The notes: a model not told the origin generated them from the letters alone. Shown: positions 1-7,869, numbered from the stretch's first letter. The stretch is DNA of 9,601 bases from an uncultured bacterium (GCA_903957405.1 CAJBPC010000376.1:1-9601), one strand, 5' to 3'. A program made the numbers and translations.

Positions 1-620
1 GTTTCAGAAAATTCATCCCGATGGGGCACTCGCATCGTCTGCACCGACAATCCATTGGGCAAATGAATCGTGCTATCATCGTTCAATGTGATGAGCGCTA
101 TGTTCCGTGTTGCAACCAGTTGACTCCAAGGTCCGTTATCCCGAAGGAACGCATTCATCCGGGGCATCCCATAAACCTTTACGGAATTCGCGCCGAATGC
201 TTCTTTACCCAACTGCATCAATCCACTGTAATGCCCTATATGCGCATGTGTGAGGAAGATTCCGGAAGGCATTTGAAAAGCCCTTTCGGGCCTTAGCTCC
301 TGCACCTTGTGCAGTTGAGCCGCGATATCGGGTGTTGCTTCAAGCAACCAATATTCACCTGTTTTAGCATCCAACAGGGCAAGGGAAGTGACGTGTTTTT
401 TTGTTTCTCGCCCTTCATGAAAAGCAACGCAGCATTTCTTTTCACAGCCTAACTGAGGATATCCTGCATCCTGAGACACACCCAGCACCAAAAGGAAGAT
501 ACCGGCTTTCTCCGTTTCCACATCACGTTCGTTCTCATCAATTTGGCTTGTACAGGCAATACAAAGATCAACGATGATAAAAACAACACAGTGGGTGATG
601 AAACGTAAAAGATGGGGCAT
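1..620 (-). CDS. PqqB-like metallo-beta-lactamase-fold lipoprotein, C-terminus cut by the window edge
   Basis: About 206 residues are visible, read from an ATG at 618-620 to the left edge without a stop. The N-terminus (MPHLLRFITH, then a hydrophobic run to about residue 22) ends in CIAC at residues 20-23 followed by TSQ. This looks like a weak lipoprotein signal with Cys23 as the lipidated residue, so an outer-membrane or periplasmic location is inferred. From residue 43 come a beta strand with LGVSQDAGYPQLGC, a cysteine cluster GCEKKCC (58-64), LLEATPD (92-98), and the metal motif THAHIGHYSG (124-133). Then come a VYGMPRM strand (149-155) and VPHRDEFSE (198-206). These match the MBL-fold proteins annotated as PqqB-like in Bacteroidota. 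The usual HxHxDH Asp is Gly here. No other PQQ gene is visible, so a role in PQQ synthesis is not supported and the substrate is unknown. It lies 84 bp behind the photolyase-like gene on the same strand and may be co-transcribed with it. Family sure, function unsure. Confidence 0.85.
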   Translation of the reverse strand, partial: MPHLLRFITHCVVFIIVDLCIACTSQIDENERDVETEKAGIFLLVLGVSQDAGYPQLGCEKKCCVAFHEGRETKKHVTSLALLDAKTGEYWLLEATPDIAAQLHKVQELRPERAFQMPSGIFLTHAHIGHYSGLMQLGKEAFGANSVKVYGMPRMNAFLRDNGPWSQLVATRNIALITLNDDSTIHLPNGLSVQTMRVPHRDEFSE

Positions 621-704
621 TTGTCTTTATTTGGATGTTCCGAATGTATGAAACAAAACCAGACTGAGCAGATCAAAGAGTCCCGTCGTTTGCGGAAATC
701 AGAC

Positions 705-1811
705 TCACATCTTTTTCAGCAACTGTTCGCATTTTTTCCAATAGCTGAAGAAGCTGTTGTGAAAGCCTGTAATTTCTGGAAACATCCATTCGCGTGGGTC
801 AGTGGTTCCTTGATAGTGTCGAAAAAGAGGATGTTCCCTGAATATGATGTCTGCGGACCCGGCCATGCCCTTCAATGCTTCGAATTCACCGACAAATAGC
901 TCTATTCCGGGGATATTTCGGGACAAGTCGATGATGAATTGAATGGTCCTCCCGGATACCGGAAGCCTCTTGAAATGAGAGGGCTCAAGCAATAATATCC
1001 TATTGGCATCATCGTCTTTTCGCCAGACGGGGTCAAGATTATAGGCATTGTATATCAGGACAGGTTTGTCGGGATTGATTTCCGGAATTTTTGTTTCCGG
1101 AAGGAATGTCTGTGCCAAGAAAGGCTCCCGTCGCAGAAGGATTTCCGGTATCGGCATCGATGCGATCTCTTCGTAACTGAGATCAAGAAAGGTTCCTTTT
1201 TGATCAGTGTGACAATATTTGTTGACATTATGCTGGTCAGCGAAATACAACTTGTTGCTGAATGCCCCGGAAACCCACTGCCAGCTGCAAGCATTGCTGG
1301 CGAAATCCGCATCCAGCAGGTGATAATACATCCATTGAGCAGGAACCTGCCACTGACAGCGTGCAATATTACAGACGACGGAGGCTGTGTACATGCGACA
1401 GTGGTTATGCATGTAGCCGGTATCATACAATCCCTGGATGGCTGTATCCAGCGCTTTAATACCGGTATGCGCTTCCATGACAGATAGGGGCATGTCAGGA
1501 TGATCGGCACGAGGTTGTGGATTTTTTAAGTCCTGTGTCAACAGGTTGGGACGTTCCATTGCAACTCTCTGGAAATAATCCCTCCAGGCAAGCTCTTGCA
1601 GGAATTTTTCAATTTGATAAAACTTGTAGCCCTTCTGCAACATTTGCCTCTTCACCTGAAGCGTCGAAATAACACCTCTGGAGATGTATGGGGAAAGAGC
1701 CGATACAGCCCCGTTGATAAAATTTCGAGTACGGCCATATGCGATGGGATCGACTTTATCGATCGATGCGATGATATCATCATATTCCGTTGAAAAAATC
1801 AAGTTAGTCAT
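705..1811 (-). CDS. Cryptochrome/photolyase-family FAD-binding protein with inverted domain order
   Basis: 368 residues. Residues about 25-225 are the helical FAD-binding domain of the photolyase/cryptochrome family. They contain GAVSALSPYISRGVIS (34-49), FLQELAWRDYFQRV (70-83), and IKALDTAIQGLYDTGYMHNHCRM (118-140), the last being the family's ALD...TGxMHNxxRM block. HLLDADFASNACSWQW (164-179) follows and keeps the WQW that holds the terminal Trp of the electron-transfer chain. The usual N-terminal antenna-binding alpha/beta domain is absent: the protein starts almost at the FAD domain. Instead residues about 247-363 form an alternating strand/helix domain (KPVLIYNAYNLDP, RILLLEPSHF, IELFVGEFEAL, DIIFREHPLF) that looks like a relocated Rossmann-type domain. 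Family membership predicts a flavoprotein for DNA photorepair or blue-light sensing; which one cannot be told. It begins 77 bp beyond the end of the SusCD operon terminator, so it probably has its own promoter. The start ATG is the first in frame. Confidence 0.87.
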   Translation of the reverse strand: MTNLIFSTEYDDIIASIDKVDPIAYGRTRNFINGAVSALSPYISRGVISTLQVKRQMLQKGYKFYQIEKFLQELAWRDYFQRVAMERPNLLTQDLKNPQPRADHPDMPLSVMEAHTGIKALDTAIQGLYDTGYMHNHCRMYTASVVCNIARCQWQVPAQWMYYHLLDADFASNACSWQWVSGAFSNKLYFADQHNVNKYCHTDQKGTFLDLSYEEIASMPIPEILLRREPFLAQTFLPETKIPEINPDKPVLIYNAYNLDPVWRKDDDANRILLLEPSHFKRLPVSGRTIQFIIDLSRNIPGIELFVGEFEALKGMAGSADIIFREHPLFRHYQGTTDPREWMFPEITGFHNSFFSYWKKCEQLLKKM

Positions 1812-1823
1812 ATATGTACAATG

Positions 1824-1835
1824 AATTGATCAATT
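1824..1835. promoter_or_regulatory. 12-bp perfect palindrome upstream of the photolyase-like gene
   Basis: AATTGATCAATT reads the same on both strands and ends 13 bp upstream of the photolyase-like start codon. Just overlapping it, TAAAATTG on the minus strand (1831-1838) differs from the Bacteroidota -7 consensus TAnnTTTG at one position, but no well-placed -33 TTG is seen. A palindrome here could be an operator or an accident of an AT-rich gap. The symmetry is seen; a regulatory role is speculation. Confidence 0.25.
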
Positions 1836-1883
1836 TTATAAGGTGGAACAATGATCGATGCGATATGGTTTGGCCCATTGTGA

Positions 1884-1920
1884 TAAAAAAACGCATCCTG
1901 AAATCATTCAGGATGCGTTT
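1884..1920 (-). terminator. Rho-independent terminator of the susC-susD-TIG operon
   Basis: A perfect 14-bp inverted repeat (arms 1889-1902 and 1907-1920, core ACGCATCCTGAA) surrounds a 4-nt loop at 1903-1906. Read on the minus strand, the stem runs into seven consecutive T residues (1885-1891, three of them in the stem), giving a classic intrinsic terminator. It lies 26 bp after the stop codon of the TIG lipoprotein gene. It separates that operon from the photolyase-like gene downstream. The plus-strand side has only a broken T run, so it is mainly one-directional. Confidence 0.92.
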
Positions 1921-1946
1921 GATATTTTCGGCATGAATGCGACCGA

Positions 1947-2987
1947 TCAGATCAGCCCGATATCGTCAAAATACAATTCCTGCAACATTGCGCTGAATTC
2001 CTGGAATGTGATGGATGTGATGGTGGCAGGATTGCCAAGGTTGGTAAGTGGAATCTGGATATCGTTCCATCCCGACTTCGCAAAAGTCAGTGTCAATCCT
2101 GAAGCACTCAGGCCATTCAATACCACTTTCACCTTTTTACCTACTGATGCGGTGGGTACAAAAACGGCAAACTTCACGGCAGCATATCCGGTCGTACTCA
2201 GTGAGGGGCTGGCTTTTGAGAGGCGCAAGGCGCCAAAGGTCGACGTATAATTGACTTTAATGGAATTGGTCCCCCGCTTCACATTCGTGGTGTTTGTCAG
2301 AACAGAGGTCGCACTATAGGATGTATTGGTCCATGTGGCAGTGGCCAGATCTTCATAGATCATGTACTTGTATCCATAGGTCAATGCGGATTTCACAGTC
2401 CCAATAGGCGTTGTCACGTATATGTATGCCGACGTTACACCTGCAGGTACCGTGACCTTTATTTCATCTTTGGTACTTGAGATGATCGTAGCATTCGTCG
2501 CATCAAATCCTACGTTTGTAATCCCTCTGAAATAGTTTCCTTTTATGGTCACCGTGGTGGCTGCTGGACCCGCCATGGGGTCGAATGAATAGATTTCCGG
2601 AGCCGGCTGGAGGATCTTGAAATTATAGGTGGCGGAGCCGAATTTGGTGGTAACCGTTATCGGATTATTGACAGGATCAGGTAATACGGCTGGAATTTTC
2701 ACTGTAACTGAAGTATCATCCCCGTATATCAAAGAGTCAGATGCCAGAACTGTGTTGAAATCCACCTTGAACGTGGTAGCAAGATTCTTCCCTTTGATCA
2801 TGATCCAGTCTCCATAGTTGACAGCTGTGAGCGACAAGCTGCGATTATTGAGATCCGTCACAGCATCGATGACAGGTGGTAGGTTGTTCTCGGGAATATC
2901 GGCCTTTTTGCAACCGACTTGTACGACTGAAACAATTCCAAGGAAGAACGTCAGGATCGCTATTGAGTTTGTTGATTTTTTTTGCAT
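1947..2987 (-). CDS. IPT/TIG-domain lipoprotein, probable surface glycan-binding protein of the SusCD system
   Basis: 346 residues from the ATG at 2985-2987. The start gives a standard lipoprotein signal: MQKKSTNSIAILTFFLG, then VQVGC, with Cys26 lipidated and followed by KKAD. An in-frame start further upstream (3044) would overlap susD and bury the signal, so it was not used. Two immunoglobulin-like IPT/TIG domains follow: about residues 36-125 (PPVIDAVTDLN, YGDWIMIKGKNL) and 128-210 (PEIYSFDPMAGPAATTVTIKGNYF, ending VTTPIGTVKSALTYGY). The remaining C-terminal 130 residues or so (YEDLATATWTN to LYFDDIGLI) are strand-rich, with a W-N-D-I-Q-I-P pattern and a terminal FDDIGL strand. They resemble a jelly-roll carbohydrate-binding domain, an inference from pattern only. 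The protein follows susD by 31 bp and is last in the operon, the usual place of a surface glycan-binding lipoprotein. No catalytic motif is visible. Confidence 0.88.
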   Translation of the reverse strand: MQKKSTNSIAILTFFLGIVSVVQVGCKKADIPENNLPPVIDAVTDLNNRSLSLTAVNYGDWIMIKGKNLATTFKVDFNTVLASDSLIYGDDTSVTVKIPAVLPDPVNNPITVTTKFGSATYNFKILQPAPEIYSFDPMAGPAATTVTIKGNYFRGITNVGFDATNATIISSTKDEIKVTVPAGVTSAYIYVTTPIGTVKSALTYGYKYMIYEDLATATWTNTSYSATSVLTNTTNVKRGTNSIKVNYTSTFGALRLSKASPSLSTTGYAAVKFAVFVPTASVGKKVKVVLNGLSASGLTLTFAKSGWNDIQIPLTNLGNPATITSITFQEFSAMLQELYFDDIGLI

Positions 2988-3018
2988 GGAATATGCTTTG
3001 TAAAATGAATGGATTGGT

Positions 3019-4638
3019 TCACCAACCGGGGTTGTTACCGGCAATCGACTTATTTGAATTCAGTTCGGAAAGAGGAATCGGTAGCAGCATATTTCTCTGT
3101 GCCCTCACCTTTGAAATATTGTTCTGTCCGGCTGATATCTTATTCATGACCTGGGTGTAAATGCCCCACCGGCAAAGATCAAAACGCCGTATGCCTTCGA
3201 GCGAAAACTCTCTTGCCCTTTCAGCCAGTACAAAACTCCTGAACTGCTCCTGGCTCATGCCCGCGGGAGCGGCAGACGCCATCACCCTTGTCCGGATAAC
3301 ATTCAGCTGCGCATAGGCTTCGGCAGTTGGGCCGCCGGCCGCTTCATTTGCAGCTTCTGCATAAATCAAAAAAACTTCTGCATAACGCATCAGTGGATAG
3401 AAGGCATCACTGTTGGCTACTGTGGGGTCATTCACATCGGCAAACTTGATGGTATATGCTCGGTTGTCTGTCGTGCCGTTGTTATTATAGTTGATACCAT
3501 TCACAACCTTGTATTGTGCAGCCTGCCAGGATGGATAAAAATAGGGAGCTCCAGTATTGGTGTTGTAGTTATGTGCAACACCATCCAATACACGTTTGTC
3601 TGCTTCTTCATAATCCTGATAGTGGTTGTTGGTGAACCAAACGGCACCGCGACCAAAAGTGGAATATGCCGAAAAATAAACGCTCAGGTTATTTACAAAC
3701 TGCGTGCCTGCCAAAGATTGGAGCTGCCACATATTCTCTTGTTTGTTTCGTCCAGCTTTACTCCAAATATCCTTCCAGTTTGCAAAGAGTGTGTATTCCT
3801 TGCTGTTTATGACCTCCAGAGCCTTGTCCCTTGCCTGTTCGAAATACAATTTACTATTCAGGCCTTCCAAACCGGCCACTACACTCTTGGTATGGGTATA
3901 GTTGCCATTATCGGTTCCACCTCTAACGATCACATTTCCGGCAGCAAGCGAACCTGATGCCATGGTGAGGTATGTTTTTGCAAGCATCGATCGGGCCAGG
4001 CCCCTGGTTGCGTGTCCAGGATCCCCGGCTTTCGCATGTCCGAATGGCAAAAGCATGGTCTCTGCTTTCTTAAAATCTTCGATGACCTGCTGGTAAACTT
4101 CCTTGACACTCGATCTTGGAACATTATTGTTGGGGTCCATGGAAAGTGATTTCAGTCGGATGGGTACCCCCCCATAAAGCTGCACCAATTGTAAGTAAGC
4201 CCAGCCCCGGAGAAAATATGCCTCTCCAAGAATCCTTGTCTTCACCTCCACATCGATGCTTTCATTGATTTTCTCTACATTTTCCAGAACGGTATTCGAC
4301 CTGGCAATGACCGTATAGCATCCCACCCACGGCCCATTCACACCCCAATACGCCTGTGGATTGCCCGCACCGGATGTCCCGAGGAACCAATCCGCACCGG
4401 AAACATGATCATCGTCAAGGATGGTCAGATTCCACATGGGCTGAAGGTAGAGGTCGTAGGTGTAAAGTGCATTATACACCCCGGCAATGGCTGTTTTTGC
4501 ATCGCCCTCGTTCTTATAGAAATTTTCAGGTGAAAGAAACGAGAATGGTTTCTCTTCTAACGCTTTCTGACAGGATGTGATGAGAAGGGCACTGAATGCC
4601 GTCACTCCAATCCAAATAATTTTCTTCATATGTCGCAT
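3019..4638 (-). CDS. RagB/SusD-family nutrient-uptake outer-membrane lipoprotein
   Basis: 539 residues, a usual SusD length. SusD proteins form the extracellular lid on a SusC channel and help bind the ligand. The signal MRHMKKIIWIGVTAFSALL leads to LITSC, with Cys23 lipidated. The N-terminal SusD-like region holds SPENFYKNEGDAKTAIAGVYNALYT and the hallmark EAYFLRGWAYLQLVQLYGGVPI. The C-terminal region holds VFLIYAEAANEA, LNVIRTRVMAS, VLAERAREFSLEGIRRFDLCRWG, and near the end LLPIPLSELNSN and NNPGW. All are family signatures in the right order, with no break. An internal ATG three codons downstream (4629) is an alternative start. The first ATG was kept because an AAGA lies about 8-11 bases before it. 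The gene is 24 bp after susC and 31 bp before the TIG gene, so one transcript is very likely. The sequence does not reveal the glycan. Confidence 0.96.
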   Translation of the reverse strand: MRHMKKIIWIGVTAFSALLITSCQKALEEKPFSFLSPENFYKNEGDAKTAIAGVYNALYTYDLYLQPMWNLTILDDDHVSGADWFLGTSGAGNPQAYWGVNGPWVGCYTVIARSNTVLENVEKINESIDVEVKTRILGEAYFLRGWAYLQLVQLYGGVPIRLKSLSMDPNNNVPRSSVKEVYQQVIEDFKKAETMLLPFGHAKAGDPGHATRGLARSMLAKTYLTMASGSLAAGNVIVRGGTDNGNYTHTKSVVAGLEGLNSKLYFEQARDKALEVINSKEYTLFANWKDIWSKAGRNKQENMWQLQSLAGTQFVNNLSVYFSAYSTFGRGAVWFTNNHYQDYEEADKRVLDGVAHNYNTNTGAPYFYPSWQAAQYKVVNGINYNNNGTTDNRAYTIKFADVNDPTVANSDAFYPLMRYAEVFLIYAEAANEAAGGPTAEAYAQLNVIRTRVMASAAPAGMSQEQFRSFVLAERAREFSLEGIRRFDLCRWGIYTQVMNKISAGQNNISKVRAQRNMLLPIPLSELNSNKSIAGNNPGW

Positions 4639-4662
4639 AGTTAAGTTCTTGGGATTGATATT

Positions 4663-7600
4663 TTAGAATCCACAACGGAGAGAAAAATTGAAACTGCGGT
4701 TATTGGGATAACCACCAAGGTCGACCCCAAACAAGGCGGGATTGTCGCCATAGCTGTTCACTTCAGGATCGAAACCACTGTATTTGGTAAAGGTATACAG
4801 GTTATTCACACCTACTGACAACCGCACATTGTTCAGGACACGAATCTTACCGGCCGGTAAGGTATATCCCATCGTAATGTTCTTTATCCTGACAAAACTG
4901 CCGTCTTCAATGAATCTCCTTGAAAACTGCAAAGACCTCCAAAACTGGCGAATTGCCTTGGGACCCGTAGACATAGTGTTATCCTTGCCCTGAGCCCATG
5001 CTCCAGCGATCATATCCTCGCTGATATTCTTCGAGGTGCCAATATTGCCATTGAAGACATTATTCATATTGATGATGTCATTGCCCTGAACCCCATTGAT
5101 AAAAATACTCAGGTCGAATTTCTTGTACGTGAAATTATTAGTGAACCCGAAGATGTAGTCGGGATTGACATTACCTATGAAAGTCCGGTCAGAATTGGAG
5201 ATAGAGGTCGGGTCGCCATCAAGGTTCCGATATTTGATCTCTCCGACCATCCTGCGGATGATGCTGTACGGCTGGTTTGCGTAAATGGGATCACTGCGTA
5301 CTTCTGCCTCATTGTCGTAATAGCCGTCTTCCACATAACCAAACAAAGCGCCGATGGGTTGGCCTGCCACTTGAATGAAAGGTGCATCCCGGGTGGAGAT
5401 ATTTGTCGCAAATTGCTCTGTCACATCGCCACCAAGACTTAAGATCTTATTGCGGTTAAAAGAGATGTTGAAGAGTGTTCTCCATTGAAAATCCGCATTC
5501 CGGATAGCAGCAGCATCTATTGACAACTCCAGACCCTTATTCTCCACCGATCCAGAATTTCGCAGCTGTCGCTGAAATCCTGAAGATGCCGGAGTGGTGA
5601 TGTATTGAAGCAGATCGTCGGTCTGCTTGATGTATGCATCCAAATGCAAACTCACCCTGCCCTTCCAGAGTCCAACATCCAATCCTGCATTGTAAGCGGA
5701 TGTGGTCTCCCATTTTAAGTCGGCATTGGCGGGACCTGCATATACATCATCAGCCAAACCGGTCTGCAATGTTCCGTTGAAAGGATAGTTGTAAACACCC
5801 AGCTTCGACAAAGATGCATATGATCCAATGCCTTGGTTGCCGGTCTTACCGTAACTCATGCGTAAGACCAGATTGCTAAGCACACCCGACGCGGCCATGA
5901 ATGACTCATTGTGAATCTTCCATGCAAGTGCCGCTGAAGGGAAACCAGCCCATTTGTTATTGCTGCCGAACTTGCTGGATCCATCCTGCCGAAAAGATAC
6001 CGTCAACAGATATCTGTCATCATACGCATAGTTCGCCCTTCCCAAAAATGAAATAAGTGTGGACTGATAACGATTTGTGATTATCGGCAGGATCTGCTCT
6101 GCAGCTTGCATATTCTCATTCTGCAGCAGATCGTTCGGGAAGGTCTTCGCCTCTGCACGGGTTGATTGCCCATTGGTACGCTCAAACGTAGAAGCGGCCA
6201 TGGCGTTAAAACTGTGCTTTTCGATTTTTCGGTTAAATGATAAGATACTCTCCGTGACCAGACTCGTCCAAAGGTTGTCCGCTTTCAATGCCGAGCCCCT
6301 CACACTAAAGCCTTCAAAGACAGTCCGGGGATAGTACTGATCTCGGTCATTGGATCCATAGTTGAAACCGAGATTTTGACGAAACTTGAAATCACGGAAA
6401 AAACTAGCTTCCATATAGTTGGAAGAAAAAATATTGTAGCCTGTCACACGATTGAGGACATCCCTTGAATAGATGACAGGATTCGTTATGAAAAAACCCT
6501 CTCCCGTTCCATCAAACTCTTCCTCGAGCGTTATGGTTGGCGGATACGTCAACGCCGACCTTATCACGCCTGCACTGGCAGCATCGGATTTGTCAGTGCC
6601 TGTCTTCACACCATTTGTGATGCTATTCGATAAAGCCGTACTTGTACCAACACGGAAATTCTTGCCAAGGTTGCGATTCAGATTAACGTTCAATCCGAAT
6701 TTCCTGTAATCAGAATTGATAATGGTACCATCTTGATTCAAGTAATTGAAAGACAGGCTATGACTTCCGCTTTCTGACGCACCGGAAACATTAATCCCGT
6801 ATTGCTGGAAAAGCCCTTTTCTAAAAATGGCATCCTGCCAGCTCGTCCGGTCATTCCTTAATGCTTCAACCGCTGAGTCTGAGTAAGGAAGGTTATAACT
6901 TGTTCCGTCATATATGTTGGAATTATTATACGAAAGATTTTGGTACTTCGCATAATCATAAGGCAGCAGCATGTTTAACCGCTTGGAAACTTCTGAAACA
7001 CCGACATTGACGTTCAATTCTACCTTGTCCTTTCCAACCCGTCCTTTCCGGGTGGTGATCATCACGACTCCATTGGCGCCTCGTGACCCGTAAATTGCAG
7101 TAGCAGATGCATCCTTGAGGATGTCAATTGATTCTATGTCGTTGGGGTTGATGAAGGCGAGGATGTTCAGCGTCTGCTTTTCGTCACCGCCGATCGAAGA
7201 CGGTGTTCCACCGCTATTGCTGTTATTGAATGGCACCCCATCAATCACATAAAGCGGCTCAGTACCCCCAAGGAAGGAGTTAGAACCCCGAATCCGGATG
7301 CTGAGTCCGGCACCCGGCGCACCATCGTTTTGTGTGATGTTGACCCCGGCAAGCTTACCCTGCATTGCCTGCTGGATACTGGTTGGATTATCTCGCAGAA
7401 GGTCATCCCGATTGATTCTTTGGACGGCACCGGTGAGATCAGCCTTTCGAACAGACCCGTAGCCGATCACCACGACATCAGACAACGTCGATGTGGCAGG
7501 CTGCATCGTGACTATATAGTCTGTCTTAGCGCCGAGCTGTACTTCAATGTCCGATTGCCCCACATGAGAAATGGTGATAGACTTCGCACTCAGCGGAAGC

Positions 7601-7788
7601 TCGATGGCAAATCTTCCCTGAGGATTGGTCACCGCAGATAGATTTGATCCTTTTGACCCTACAGTGGCCCCTGTAAGCAAATTGCCACTTTCATCCTTCA
7701 CTGTGCCGGTGATCTTCCGGGTCTGCGACAACAGCATTGCGGGGATCAGCAACAAACAAGTTAAAGAAATCCATAATTTCATTCTCAT
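4663..7788 (-). CDS. SusC/RagA-family TonB-linked outer-membrane transporter
   Basis: 1041 residues, full length for the family. It imports a ligand, typically an oligosaccharide captured with SusD, across the outer membrane using TonB energy. A signal peptide (residues 1-22, ending LLSQ) is followed by a carboxypeptidase-regulatory-like beta domain (27-95, ITGTVKDESGNLLTGATV). Next is the SusC linker and TonB-box-like stretch LSDVVVIGYGSVRKADLTGAV (103-123). The plug domain (about 130-250) contains PLYVIDGVPFN (179-189) and the signature ILKDASATAIYGSRGANGVV (224-243). The rest is a beta barrel ending in LRCGF, the aromatic C-terminus expected of an outer-membrane barrel. No N-terminal STN signalling domain is present, so it is unlikely to signal to an anti-sigma factor by that route. 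It is first in the operon, divergent from the SGNH gene. A second in-frame ATG at 7782 is an alternative start. Confidence 0.97.
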   Translation of the reverse strand: MRMKLWISLTCLLLIPAMLLSQTRKITGTVKDESGNLLTGATVGSKGSNLSAVTNPQGRFAIELPLSAKSITISHVGQSDIEVQLGAKTDYIVTMQPATSTLSDVVVIGYGSVRKADLTGAVQRINRDDLLRDNPTSIQQAMQGKLAGVNITQNDGAPGAGLSIRIRGSNSFLGGTEPLYVIDGVPFNNSNSGGTPSSIGGDEKQTLNILAFINPNDIESIDILKDASATAIYGSRGANGVVMITTRKGRVGKDKVELNVNVGVSEVSKRLNMLLPYDYAKYQNLSYNNSNIYDGTSYNLPYSDSAVEALRNDRTSWQDAIFRKGLFQQYGINVSGASESGSHSLSFNYLNQDGTIINSDYRKFGLNVNLNRNLGKNFRVGTSTALSNSITNGVKTGTDKSDAASAGVIRSALTYPPTITLEEEFDGTGEGFFITNPVIYSRDVLNRVTGYNIFSSNYMEASFFRDFKFRQNLGFNYGSNDRDQYYPRTVFEGFSVRGSALKADNLWTSLVTESILSFNRKIEKHSFNAMAASTFERTNGQSTRAEAKTFPNDLLQNENMQAAEQILPIITNRYQSTLISFLGRANYAYDDRYLLTVSFRQDGSSKFGSNNKWAGFPSAALAWKIHNESFMAASGVLSNLVLRMSYGKTGNQGIGSYASLSKLGVYNYPFNGTLQTGLADDVYAGPANADLKWETTSAYNAGLDVGLWKGRVSLHLDAYIKQTDDLLQYITTPASSGFQRQLRNSGSVENKGLELSIDAAAIRNADFQWRTLFNISFNRNKILSLGGDVTEQFATNISTRDAPFIQVAGQPIGALFGYVEDGYYDNEAEVRSDPIYANQPYSIIRRMVGEIKYRNLDGDPTSISNSDRTFIGNVNPDYIFGFTNNFTYKKFDLSIFINGVQGNDIINMNNVFNGNIGTSKNISEDMIAGAWAQGKDNTMSTGPKAIRQFWRSLQFSRRFIEDGSFVRIKNITMGYTLPAGKIRVLNNVRLSVGVNNLYTFTKYSGFDPEVNSYGDNPALFGVDLGGYPNNRSFNFSLRCGF

Positions 7789-7816
7789 ACAGCAATCATT
7801 TGTTAAAAATTTCCAT
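7785..7816 (-). promoter_or_regulatory. Two chained mini reading frames leading into susC
   Basis: On the minus strand ATG at 7816 opens a six-codon frame (MEIFNK) whose TGA overlaps the ATG of a four-codon frame (MIAV, start 7799). The TGA of that frame in turn overlaps the susC ATG at 7788. Both junctions are ATGA stop-start overlaps. They lie within the predicted susC leader. They could couple translation to susC or act as a short leader, or be chance in AT-rich DNA. The arrangement is seen; a function is speculative. Confidence 0.25.
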
Positions 7817-7869
7817 GAAAAAATTGAGTAACAAAATAACCTATTTTACAGCATTATCTAACTGCCAAA
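7789..7869. promoter_or_regulatory. Divergent promoter region between susC and the SGNH hydrolase gene
   Basis: This 81-bp AT-rich gap must hold the promoters for the susC operon (minus) and the SGNH gene (plus), unless the latter is read from further away. On the minus strand TTATTTTG (7832-7839) matches the Bacteroidota -7 consensus TAnnTTTG with one mismatch. TTA lies 19 bp upstream of it (7859-7861), one mismatch from the -33 TTG. That would give a susC leader of roughly 40 nt. On the plus strand the best candidate is TTG (7824-7826) with TATTTTAC (7842-7849), which is weaker. Neither gene has a clear Shine-Dalgarno sequence, as is usual in this phylum. Confidence 0.45.

Noticed and set aside
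449..676. 75-codon minus-strand frame with a hydrophobic, signal-like stretch.
   Set aside because: It starts with TTG and overlaps the MBL lipoprotein in another frame. The MBL frame has clear family motifs throughout.
1055..1510. 151-codon minus-strand frame inside the photolyase-like gene.
   Set aside because: It is a shifted reading of the FAD-domain coding sequence with no motif of its own.
1770..1781. 12-bp palindrome GATGATATCATC.
   Set aside because: It lies inside the N-terminal coding part of the photolyase-like gene and is explained by Asp/Ile codons (DDII), so no regulatory role is supported.
2988..3044. Upstream in-frame start extending the TIG lipoprotein by 19 residues.
   Set aside because: It would overlap the end of susD and put a non-hydrophobic leader before a good lipoprotein signal.
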